From contig JAICUS010000244.1 in assembly GCA_025935735.1 (NCBI GenBank), forward strand, positions 1 through 8,411: a stretch of DNA of 8,411 nucleotides, given 5' to 3'. This document shows positions 1-5,481 of this stretch, in pieces. The first letter of the stretch is position 1, and every line of letters begins with the position of its first letter. The stretch comes from Solirubrobacteraceae bacterium (GTDB lineage: Bacteria > Actinomycetota > Thermoleophilia > Solirubrobacterales > Solirubrobacteraceae). The position numbers were made by a program, and so were the translations under genes. The notes under the pieces are model-generated. The model saw nothing but the letters and a program-made list of their open reading frames with translations. It was not told the DNA's origin and did not search any database.

Positions 1-502
1 CCGCGCGCTTCTCCTCGTAGGGCTGGTTGTTCTGCAGGACGCCGACGGTCAGCCCGAGGCCCTCGTAGATCGGCCGCATCCAGTCGGCGTCGCGCCGGGC
101 GAGGTAGTCGTTGACCGTGACGAGGTGGACGCCCTTGCCGGACAGCGCGTTCAGCGACACGGCCAGGGTGGCGGTGAGCGTCTTGCCCTCGCCGGTGCGC
201 ATCTCGGCGATCTGGCCGTCGTGCAGGACCATGCCGCCGATCAGCTGGACGTCGAAGTGGCGCATGCCCATCGTGCGCCGGCCGACCTCGCGGGTGATGG
301 CGAACGCCTCCGCCAGCAGGTCGTCGAGCGATTCGCCGTCCTCGAGATGGCGGGTGCGCAGGGCCCGGAACTGCTCCCGCAGCTCCTCGTCCTCGAGCAG
401 CTCGAGCTCAGGCTCCCACGTGTTGATGCGCTCGACGCGCCTCGCGTAGGCCTTGAACTGCTTCCCTTCGCCCAGCCGCAGGGCGCGCTCGAGGATGGTC
501 AT
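1..502 (-). CDS. secA: Preprotein translocase ATPase SecA (N-terminal part, runs off the left edge)
   Basis: SecA is the cytoplasmic motor that uses ATP to push unfolded preproteins through the SecYEG channel. Only the first 167 residues are in the window. The N-terminal helix ([20 protein letters not shown]) is followed by the family block [17 protein letters not shown] (about 74-90), the Walker A motif MRTGEGKT (101-108) and the SecA-specific NDYLARRDA (131-139). These motifs make the assignment firm. The ATG at 502 is preceded by AGAAGG only 2 nt upstream, a close but usable ribosome binding site. It begins the canonical SecA N-terminus, so the start is well supported. The gene lies 56 bp downstream of hpf on the same strand and could be partly cotranscribed with it. 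The rest of nucleotide-binding domain 1, the preprotein-binding domain and the C-terminal zinc region lie outside the window. Confidence 0.97.
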   Translation of the reverse strand, partial: MTILERALRLGEGKQFKAYARRVERINTWEPELELLEDEELREQFRALRTRHLEDGESLDDLLAEAFAITREVGRRTMGMRHFDVQLIGGMVLHDGQIAEMRTGEGKTLTATLAVSLNALSGKGVHLVTVNDYLARRDADWMRPIYEGLGLTVGVLQNNQPYEEKRA

Positions 503-558
503 AGCCTTCTAGCCTAGCGGTCTGCGGGGTGTCCACCGGCCGCGTCCGGCGCCGGATT
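503..558 (-). promoter_or_regulatory. hpf-secA intergenic gap with a 12-bp palindrome and a possible secA promoter
   Basis: This 56-bp gap separates the hpf stop from the secA ATG. It holds a perfect 12-bp palindrome, TCCGGCGCCGGA (545-556). The palindrome has no loop and no following T-run in the minus direction, so it does not look like an intrinsic terminator. On minus, TGGACA (530-535) resembles a -35 hexamer, and TAGGCT/CTAGAA lie nearby, but no pairing has both good hexamers and a 16-18 nt spacer. A secA promoter here is possible but weakly supported. Readthrough from hpf is equally likely. Confidence 0.2.
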
Positions 559-930
559 TCAGGCCTCGAGGACCGTCCCCTCGACGACCTCGCCGCCGCC
601 GTTGCGCGTCTCCTCCACCGCGGCGCGCGTCTCCCGCCGGCCGCGGCGCTTGTCGCGGTGGCGCTTGACCTGCCGCGCCATGTCCTCGGCCACGAGGTTC
701 AGCGCCGACTTCGCGTCCTTGGAAGCCTCCTTGGCGCGGAGGGTCGTGCCCTTCAGGTGCAGCACCACCTCTGCCGCTATGGGATCGCCCGGCACCCGCT
801 CGTCCGCCAGCTCGACCTCGAGCACCGCCTGCTCTGAGACCTGCTTGGCGACCTTCTCGAACCGGCGTGTGACGCATTCCCGCAGCTCGTCGGTGACCTG
901 AAGGTTCCGTCCCTTTACCTCGATGCGCAT
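559..930 (-). CDS. hpf: Short ribosome hibernation-promoting factor (HPF/RaiA/YfiA family)
   Basis: This 123-residue protein belongs to the family that binds the 30S subunit in the mRNA/tRNA channel and silences ribosomes in stationary phase or stress. The family pattern is clear. It begins MRIEVKGRNLQVTDELRECV and continues with a beta-strand block (VLEVELADER, AAEVVLHLKGTTLRAKE) and a basic helix with the typical run DAKSALNLVAEDMARQVKRH. A positively charged linker (RDKRRGRRETR) follows, then a short acidic tail. The reading frame stays open upstream to 1089, but the ATG at 930 is chosen because the homology begins there and GAGGAG lies 4-5 nt upstream. The protein ends after the N-terminal domain and lacks the roughly 60-residue dimerization domain of long HPF. 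The gene is upstream of secA on the same strand, a common arrangement. Confidence 0.9.
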   Translation of the reverse strand: MRIEVKGRNLQVTDELRECVTRRFEKVAKQVSEQAVLEVELADERVPGDPIAAEVVLHLKGTTLRAKEASKDAKSALNLVAEDMARQVKRHRDKRRGRRETRAAVEETRNGGGEVVEGTVLEA

Positions 931-1006
931 GGGACTCCTCTCGGGGGTCGACGGTTCCGTGAATCCTACCCTCAAGGCGGCGGACCGAACGGCCGACCAT
1001 GGGAGT
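931..1006. promoter_or_regulatory. Divergent intergenic region between hpf and the EAL-HDOD gene
   Basis: This 76-bp gap should carry start signals for both flanking genes. On minus, TAGGAT (963-968) could be the -10 of hpf, giving a leader of about 26 nt that includes the GAGGAG ribosome binding site. On plus, TACCCT (967-972) could be a -10 for the EAL-HDOD gene. The two overlap by 2 bp, so the promoters may be back to back and mutually exclusive. Neither has a convincing -35 hexamer. Calls rest on TANNNT matches only. Confidence 0.22.
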
Positions 1007-2242
1007 GTGAGCGCCACCCTCCCCGAGCCCGTCGCCGGCCGCCAGGAAGTCGCCGTCGTCCGCCATCCGATCGCGGACGCCCGCAACAACGTCGTCGGCT
1101 ACGAGCTGCGCTTCGGGGGCGCCGTCGATCTCGGCGACCCGGCGCGGGACGCCAAGGCGACCTCCGCGCTGCTGGTGGAGGCCTTCGGCGACATCGGGCT
1201 CGAGATGCTGGCCGGGCGCCATCCCGCCTGGATCACCATCGCCCGCAACTTCCTCGTGGAGATCGGCCCGCCGCCGGTCCGGCCCGACCGCGCGGTGCTC
1301 CAGGTCAAGGCCTACCACGCCCGCGAGGACCTCCTCCACATCCTCCAGAAGCTCACGCGCTCGGGCTACACCATCGCGCTCGACGAGTACGACGGCCTGC
1401 CGTCCGACAACGTCGAGGAGCTCATGTCGCTGTGCTCGATCGTCAAGGTCGACGTCGCGGCCGTCGGGCTCGACGCGCTGCCGGGCGTGCTGCGGGCGCC
1501 CAAGGTGCAGGGCGCGCTGCTCGTCGCCACCGAGGTGCCCGACCACGCCGCGTTCGAGCGCTGCCGCGAGCTCGGCTTCACCTACTTCCAGGGCGAGTAC
1601 TTCGCCCAGCCGCGCGTGTTCAAGCACCGCGGCGTGGCCACGTCGGGCCTCGGCTCGCTGCGCCGGCTGAGCGAGCTCACCGCGGGCGACGTGTCCTTCG
1701 AGGACCTCGAGCGGATCATCGCCTCCGACGTCGGCCTCTCGCTGAAGCTGCTGCGCTACATCAACTCCGCGTTCTTCGCCCTGCCGCGCACCGTCGGGTC
1801 CGTGCGCGAGGCGCTGAACATGCTCGGCGTGCGCACGGTGCGCCGCTGGGCCACGGTCATGACGATCTCCTCGATCCCCGACGTCCCGGACGAGCTCGTC
1901 GGGCTCGGGCTGCGGCGCGCGCACATGTGCGAGATCCTCGCCGGCTCCGCGCTGCCCGAGGAGCGCGAGACGCTCTTCACCATCGGCCTGTTCTCCGTGG
2001 CCGACGCGCTGCTGAACGCGCCGATGGACGAGGTCCTCAAGTCGCTGCCGTTCACCGACGAGATCCAGACCGCGCTGCTGCGCCGCGACGGCCCCAAGGG
2101 CGAGCTCCTCGCCGCGGTCTGCGCCTACGAGCGCGGCGAGTTCCCCACGCTTGCCGCCGCCGACCCGGAGACCCCCTCGCTCGCCGGCGCATACCGCGCC
2201 GCGCTCGAGTGGGCCGACGATGCCGGCCGCGCGATCGCCTAG
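1007..2242 (+). CDS. EAL-HDOD two-domain signalling protein (YuxH-like), EAL domain degenerate
   Basis: The product (411 residues from GTG 1007) has the YuxH layout: an EAL-type fold (about 14-205) followed by an HDOD domain (about 215-400). EAL landmarks are GYELRF (31-36), IALDEYDG (123-130), VKVDV (146-150) and FQGEYFAQP (194-202). Active EAL enzymes cleave cyclic di-GMP using metal ligands. By alignment from memory, E33, D126, K147 and Q195 persist. The Asn strand residue reads T77, the E..E strand reads Q99/K101, DD reads D126/E127 and the late Glu reads T175. It is therefore probably a non-catalytic binder or scaffold. The HDOD part shows IIASDVGLSLKLLRYINSAFF and REALNMLGVRTVRRWATVM. 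HDOD domains are usually regulatory and lack the HD-hydrolase metal residues. The start is uncertain. The frame is open to ATG 923, which overlaps hpf, and GTG 959 is another choice. GTG 1007 best fits the family length, but GGGAG lies only 1 nt before it. The gene is convergent with comF after a 14-bp gap. Confidence 0.88.
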   Translation: MSATLPEPVAGRQEVAVVRHPIADARNNVVGYELRFGGAVDLGDPARDAKATSALLVEAFGDIGLEMLAGRHPAWITIARNFLVEIGPPPVRPDRAVLQVKAYHAREDLLHILQKLTRSGYTIALDEYDGLPSDNVEELMSLCSIVKVDVAAVGLDALPGVLRAPKVQGALLVATEVPDHAAFERCRELGFTYFQGEYFAQPRVFKHRGVATSGLGSLRRLSELTAGDVSFEDLERIIASDVGLSLKLLRYINSAFFALPRTVGSVREALNMLGVRTVRRWATVMTISSIPDVPDELVGLGLRRAHMCEILAGSALPEERETLFTIGLFSVADALLNAPMDEVLKSLPFTDEIQTALLRRDGPKGELLAAVCAYERGEFPTLAAADPETPSLAGAYRAALEWADDAGRAIA

Positions 2243-2256
2243 CCACGGTCCCGCCG

Positions 2257-2946
2257 TCATAGCGTCCGCGCGTAGCTGAGCGCCGCCACGACCACGGTGC
2301 CCGACGCCGCGAGCGTGCGGGCGCAGGCATCGAGGGTGGCGCCGGTCGTGTGGACGTCGTCGACGAGGATGGCCAGCGGCGGCGCCGGGCCGCGCAGGGC
2401 CAGCGTGAGCCGACCGGGCGCGCGCCGCGCGGCACGGCCCGCGCCGACCTGGCGGTGATGGCGGTCACGGCGCTCCAGGCAGCGCGCCACCGGGCGCTCC
2501 AGCCGGCGCCCCAGCGCCGACGCGATCTCCGCCGCCGGGTCGAACCCGCGGCGGCGCCGGCGCGCCGGCAGCGCGGGGACCGGCACCAGCGGCGCGGCGC
2601 TCGCCCGCAGCGGCGCCGGCAGGTTCGCGGCCATCTGGGCGGCCATCACGTCGGCCACCGGCAGCGCCGCGCGGAACTTCAGCGCGCCCACCAGATCCCG
2701 CGCCACGCCCTCGTAGGCCAGCGGCGCCCAGGCCTGCGGGAACGCGGCCGCGGCGGCCGGGCACCCGCGGCCCCGGTGCCGGGGCAGCGCGCACCGCGGG
2801 CAGCCGGCCCGCAGCCAGGGCAGCGCGCGCACGCAGCCCGCGCACAACCGCTCCCCCGGCCCGGCGGTCGGCGCCCGGCAGGCCACGCACCCCGGCGGCG
2901 CCAGCAGCGCCCCGAGTTGCTGCAATAGGTCGGCTACCAGGTGCAT
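2257..2946 (-). CDS. comF: ComF-family phosphoribosyltransferase-like protein with N-terminal zinc ribbons
   Basis: This is a 229-residue ComF/GntX-family protein. The N-terminus carries paired Cys motifs CVAC (20-23) and CAGC (35-38), then CPRC (49-52), as expected for a double zinc-ribbon. The middle holds LVPVPALP (120-127) and RRGFDPAAEIASAL, typical of the family. Near the C-terminus is the type I phosphoribosyltransferase PRPP-loop, ILVDDVHTTGATL (193-205). In naturally competent bacteria ComF takes part in handling incoming single-stranded DNA. In many other bacteria its substrate is unknown, and no competence genes are seen here. The frame is open to ATG 2970, but ATG 2946 is preferred because GAGG lies 8 nt upstream and the ComF N-terminus begins there. 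ComF, hpf and secA often lie close together in actinobacteria. Here the EAL-HDOD gene separates comF from hpf. Confidence 0.92.
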   Translation of the reverse strand: MHLVADLLQQLGALLAPPGCVACRAPTAGPGERLCAGCVRALPWLRAGCPRCALPRHRGRGCPAAAAAFPQAWAPLAYEGVARDLVGALKFRAALPVADVMAAQMAANLPAPLRASAAPLVPVPALPARRRRRGFDPAAEIASALGRRLERPVARCLERRDRHHRQVGAGRAARRAPGRLTLALRGPAPPLAILVDDVHTTGATLDACARTLAASGTVVVAALSYARTL

Positions 2947-3006
2947 GCCGGGAGCCTCGCGGGCATCCACGCGCGGAACAACACGCGATCGTCACAATTG
3001 TGTGCC
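2947..3006. promoter_or_regulatory. Divergent comF-ctaG intergenic region with palindrome CACAATTGTG
   Basis: This 60-bp gap must supply promoters for comF (minus) and ctaG (plus). It holds the perfect 10-bp palindrome CACAATTGTG at 2993-3002, an A/T-rich island in very GC-rich surroundings. It lies only 4 nt before the likely GTG start of ctaG. Its left half, CACAAT, could serve as a -10 for ctaG. That would put the transcription start at or beside the GTG, giving a leaderless mRNA and explaining why no ribosome binding site is visible. It could equally be a small operator. No convincing -35 element is seen. Confidence 0.3.
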
Positions 3007-3888
3007 GTGTTCGTGCCGGAACTGTGGAGGTCGCTCGGCGTCGCCCTGCCGGTGGACGCGTCGTGGACCTTCGCGCCGATCGTCCTGGTCGCGCTCGTCG
3101 CTTACGTGTGGGTCTACGCCTGGCGCTGGCGGATCTCGCGCGCGGAGGGCGGCGCGCGGGCCGCGCCGGTCGAGCGGCTGGTCCTGTGGTGCGGCGGCGT
3201 GCTCGCCCTGTTCGTCGCGCTCATCTCGCCCGTCGACCGCCTCGGCGAGCAGCTGGCGAGCGTGCACATGGTCCAGCACCTGCTGATCGCCGACGTGGCG
3301 CCGATCCTGCTCACGCTCGGGCTGACGAAGTGGATCCTGCGGCCGGCCACCCGGCGCATCCACCGCATCGAGCAGGCCGCCGGGCCGTTCGGGCACCCGG
3401 TGTTCGGCGTCGTGGCCTACGTCGGCGCGATGTGGCTGTGGCACATCCCCGCGATGTACGACGCGGCGCTGCGCAACGGGAACGTCCACGTGCTCGAGCA
3501 CCTGAGCTTCGGCGCCGCCGGCCTCCTCTACTGGTGGCACCTGCTCTCGCCGATCCGCTCGCGGCTGCGGCTGGGCGGGATGGGGCCGGTGCTCTACATG
3601 GGCTCGACGAAGATCCTCGTCGGCTTCCTCGGCGTCCTGCTGGCCTTCGCCCCCACCCTGCTCTTCGACTTCTACGACACGGTCCCCGGCGGCACCCGCT
3701 GGGGCCTCTCGCCGCTCGACGACCAGCACGTCGCGGGCCTGATCATGGCGCTCGAGCAGTCGATCGTGATGGGGATCACGCTCGCCTACCTGTTCTTCCG
3801 CATGCTCCAGGAGGCCGACGAGGCGAACCTGCGCGAGGAGCGCGAGGAGGAGCGCCGCGCCGCCGCCGAGCGCTACGCCGCCGGGTAG
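3007..3888 (+). CDS. ctaG: Cytochrome c oxidase assembly factor CtaG (caa3 type), integral membrane protein
   Basis: The product (293 residues from GTG 3007) matches the Caa3_CtaG family, needed for assembly of the CuA/CuB-containing caa3 oxidase in Bacillus and proposed to handle copper at the membrane. Diagnostic signatures are ISPVDRLGEQLASVHMVQHLL (73-93, with H87, M88 and H91), WLWHIPAMYDAAL (143-155), VHVLEHLSF (160-168) and YWWHL (175-179). About seven hydrophobic segments lie near 22-40, 58-75, 92-110, 133-150, 167-181, 200-222 and 241-265. The His and Met residues in or beside them could bind copper. The C-terminus is a highly charged Glu/Arg helix (about 268-290), probably cytoplasmic. 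The start is uncertain. The frame is open to 2941, no Shine-Dalgarno precedes any candidate, and GTG 3007 or GTG 3013 fits the first hydrophobic segment. No oxidase subunit gene is in the window. The 3' end overlaps the next, convergent gene by 16 nt. Confidence 0.93.
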   Translation: MFVPELWRSLGVALPVDASWTFAPIVLVALVAYVWVYAWRWRISRAEGGARAAPVERLVLWCGGVLALFVALISPVDRLGEQLASVHMVQHLLIADVAPILLTLGLTKWILRPATRRIHRIEQAAGPFGHPVFGVVAYVGAMWLWHIPAMYDAALRNGNVHVLEHLSFGAAGLLYWWHLLSPIRSRLRLGGMGPVLYMGSTKILVGFLGVLLAFAPTLLFDFYDTVPGGTRWGLSPLDDQHVAGLIMALEQSIVMGITLAYLFFRMLQEADEANLREEREEERRAAAERYAAG

Positions 3889-4532
3889 GGCTCCCGCGCG
3901 GCCAGGATCCGGAGGTTCCCAAACGCACGGACGCAGCCCGCGGCCAGCATGACCAGCGCGGCGCCGCCGCCCGCCAGGTCGAGCAGCGTCAGCGACTGAC
4001 CGAGGCTGTGCGCGGTCGCGTGGGCGCCGAGCGCGACGGCCGCGAGCAGACCGATCAGCGCCAGCCGCGCCTCGGTCGGCCCGAGGCGCCCGTAGCCGAG
4101 CGTGAACCGGCCGAGCGCCTGCGTCTCCAGGTAGGTGTTGATCGACAGCGCGAGGTAGGCGATGACGAGCAGCAGCGCGGCCGCCAGGTGCATGTGCGGC
4201 GAGAGCCCGAGGCCGAGCCCGATGAGCGCGGTCGCCGCCGCGTCGGCCAGGTGGTCGAGGTAGTAGCCGTAGCGCGGGCGCTCGGCGCGGCGGACCCGGG
4301 CGAGCGTGCCGTCGAGCGAGTCGCCGAGCCAGTGCACGAGCAGCAGCGCCGCGCACAGCCACAGACGCCCGGTCGCCGCCGCCACGGCAAAGCCGGCCGC
4401 GGCGGCCAGCGCGAGGCCCGTGAGGTGGTCGGGACGCACCGCCGCCGGCAGCCTGCGGGCGATCGCCTCGAGCAGCCGCTGCTCGGGGACCGCGAGGAGG
4501 AAGGCCTTCTCGCGCGGGGCGGTGGCGCTCAT
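3873..4532 (-). CDS. CDP-alcohol phosphatidyltransferase family membrane enzyme
   Basis: This 219-residue integral membrane protein belongs to the family that moves a phosphatidyl (or similar) group from a CDP-linked donor to an alcohol, as in phosphatidylglycerophosphate, phosphatidylinositol-phosphate or cardiolipin synthesis. The family motif is intact: D71, D74-G75, A78-R79, then G89, D93 and D97, matching D-x2-DG-x2-AR-x9-G-x3-D-x3-D. These aspartates bind the metal ions and the CDP moiety. Hydrophobic segments lie near 36-54, 57-70, 98-132, 155-172 and 181-200. The acceptor cannot be told from the sequence. The frame is open to 4565, but ATG 4532 is preferred because AAGGAG lies 8 nt upstream. 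Its stop lies inside the end of the convergent ctaG. The start region carries an operator-like repeat (4545-4565) that overlaps its ribosome binding site, so regulated expression is likely. Confidence 0.88.
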   Translation of the reverse strand: MSATAPREKAFLLAVPEQRLLEAIARRLPAAVRPDHLTGLALAAAAGFAVAAATGRLWLCAALLLVHWLGDSLDGTLARVRRAERPRYGYYLDHLADAAATALIGLGLGLSPHMHLAAALLLVIAYLALSINTYLETQALGRFTLGYGRLGPTEARLALIGLLAAVALGAHATAHSLGQSLTLLDLAGGGAALVMLAAGCVRAFGNLRILAAREPYPAA

Positions 4533-4544
4533 GCTGGACGCTCC

Positions 4545-4565
4545 TTGTTGACCATCGTTCAGCAA
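4545..4565 (+). repeat. Operator-like 21-bp repeat, copy 1 (partial palindrome)
   Basis: This copy begins TTGTTGACC and ends TTCAGCAA. It is partly self-complementary about its centre: TTG pairs with CAA and TGA with TCA, 7 of 10 arm positions in all. It shares 16 of 21 positions with copy 2 in the same orientation. Its left edge overlaps the complement of the AAGGAG ribosome binding site of the gene at 3873-4532, so a bound protein would lie just downstream of the suggested -10. The shape resembles a site for a dimeric helix-turn-helix regulator, for example of the TetR class. That class is a guess. Confidence 0.5.
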
Positions 4566-4575
4566 CCATACACCC

Positions 4576-4596
4576 TTGTTGACCGGCGGTTACCAA
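4576..4596 (+). repeat. Operator-like 21-bp repeat, copy 2 (better palindrome)
   Basis: This copy begins TTGTTGACC, identical to copy 1 over the first nine bases, and ends TTACCAA. With one extra base on each side (4575-4597) it forms an imperfect palindrome with arms CTTG...ACCG and CGGT...CAAG, matching at 9 of 11 arm positions about a central G at 4586. It lies 31 bp from copy 1, about three turns of B-DNA, so both would face the same side of the helix. It would cover the -35 region of the minus-strand promoter. Confidence 0.5.
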
Positions 4597-4641
4597 GCGC
4601 GCGACGCGGCGCCGCTCCCGGCGCCTGACAAGATCGGCGGC

Positions 4642-5481
4642 ATGAGCGAGGCCCTGCGATACACCGCATTCACCGACACCCCCGAAGGCGGCAATCCGGC
4701 CGGCGTCGTCCTCGACGCACAGGCGATGAGCGAGGACGAGATGCAGCGGATCGCCGCCGATGTCGGCTTCTCGGAGACGGCGTTCCTGGCTCCCCGCGCC
4801 GACGGCGAGCTCGACGTGCGCTACTTCAGCCCGGAGAAGGAGATCGCGTTCTGCGGCCACGCGACCATCGCGTCCGCGGTCGCCCTGGCCGAGCGCCAGG
4901 GTGCGGGGCCGCTCGTCTTCCACACGCTCGAGGGCCCGGTGCCGGTGCACACGCGCGGCGACGGCGGCGCCATCACCGCGACGCTGACCAGCGTCACGCC
5001 CTACGTCGAGGAGGCCCCCCGGGAGCTCGTCGAGACCGCGCTCGCGGCGCTGCGCTGGGACGCCGGCGAGCTCGACCCCGCGCTGCCGCCGCGGATCGCC
5101 TACGCGGGCGTGCGCCACCTCGTCCTCGGCGCGGCCACGCGCGAGCGGCTCGCCGCGCTGGACTACGACTTCGACGCGCTCAAGCAGGCGATGCTGGCGC
5201 ACGACCTGACCACGCTCAGCCTCGTCCACCGCGCGAGCGAGGACACGTTCGACGCGCGCGACCCGTTCCCGGTCGGCGGCGTGGTCGAGGACCCCGCCAC
5301 CGGCGCGGCCGCCGCCGCGTTCGGCGCCTACCTGCGGGAGCTCGGCCTGGTCGCCCCGCCGGCCACGGTCACGATCCGCCAGGGCGACGACATGGGCCGC
5401 CCGAGCCGGCTGACCGTGGACATCGGGACCGAGCCGGAGATCCGCGTGACCGGCCGCGCCGTGAGCCTCACTCCGTCCTGA
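4642..5481 (+). CDS. PhzF-family isomerase/epimerase-like enzyme
   Basis: This 279-residue protein belongs to the PhzF fold (diaminopimelate-epimerase-like, two alpha/beta domains). The family includes the phenazine enzyme PhzF and many homologues of unknown substrate. The general acid-base glutamate is present as E45 in GFSETAFL (42-49). CGHATIASA (71-79), GGVVEDPATGAAAAAFGAYL near 212-231 and the late IRQGDDMGRPSRL also match the family, so the active site looks intact. The length is close to that of PhzF. The frame is open upstream to 4576, but ATG 4642 is preferred because the homology starts there and GGCGG lies just upstream. No phenazine or other secondary-metabolite genes accompany it, so the name phzF should not be taken as a pathway assignment. 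The 3' end overlaps the convergent ABC permease gene by 14 nt. Confidence 0.9.
   Translation: MSEALRYTAFTDTPEGGNPAGVVLDAQAMSEDEMQRIAADVGFSETAFLAPRADGELDVRYFSPEKEIAFCGHATIASAVALAERQGAGPLVFHTLEGPVPVHTRGDGGAITATLTSVTPYVEEAPRELVETALAALRWDAGELDPALPPRIAYAGVRHLVLGAATRERLAALDYDFDALKQAMLAHDLTTLSLVHRASEDTFDARDPFPVGGVVEDPATGAAAAAFGAYLRELGLVAPPATVTIRQGDDMGRPSRLTVDIGTEPEIRVTGRAVSLTPS

Larger units (their letters stand above)
4533..4641. promoter_or_regulatory. Divergent control region between the CDP-alcohol transferase and the PhzF-like gene
   Basis: This 109-bp intergenic region is noticeably less GC-rich over 4543-4597 than its surroundings. On minus, TATGGT (4565-4570) fits a -10 for the CDP-alcohol transferase, with a leader of about 26 nt containing AAGGAG. 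No good -35 hexamer sits 16-18 nt away, which would suit an activated or tightly regulated promoter. On plus, TTGACC (4548-4553) and TACACC (4569-4574) are weak candidates for the PhzF-like gene. Both repeats described separately lie here and flank or cover these elements. Confidence 0.4.

Noticed and set aside
923..1006. Upstream start (ATG 923 or GTG 959) for the EAL-HDOD protein
   Set aside because: The extra residues match no family pattern, ATG 923 overlaps the hpf start on the other strand, and no ribosome binding site precedes it. GTG 1007 gives the usual family length, though its own ribosome binding site is poor.
2243..2257. Possible terminator hairpin between the EAL-HDOD gene and comF (ACGG / CCGT)
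   Set aside because: The stem is only 4 bp with no T-run on either strand, too weak to call an intrinsic terminator.
509..2260. Long minus-strand open frame (583 codons) opposite the EAL-HDOD gene
   Set aside because: It also crosses hpf, has low-complexity Arg/Gly/Ala/Glu-rich composition with no recognisable domain, and mirrors a well-supported gene. Long antisense frames are expected at this GC content.
2257..2946. Natural competence locus
   Set aside because: ComF-family proteins are common in non-competent bacteria, and no ComE, pilus or DprA genes are in the window.
2992..5229. Minus-strand open frame (745 codons) spanning ctaG, the CDP-alcohol transferase and part of the PhzF-like gene
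   Set aside because: It runs antisense to two recognisable genes and out of frame through a third. It has no motif and shadow-like composition.
4642..5481. Phenazine biosynthesis locus
   Set aside because: Only a PhzF-fold protein is present, with no other phz-type genes. The family is widespread with unrelated or unknown roles.
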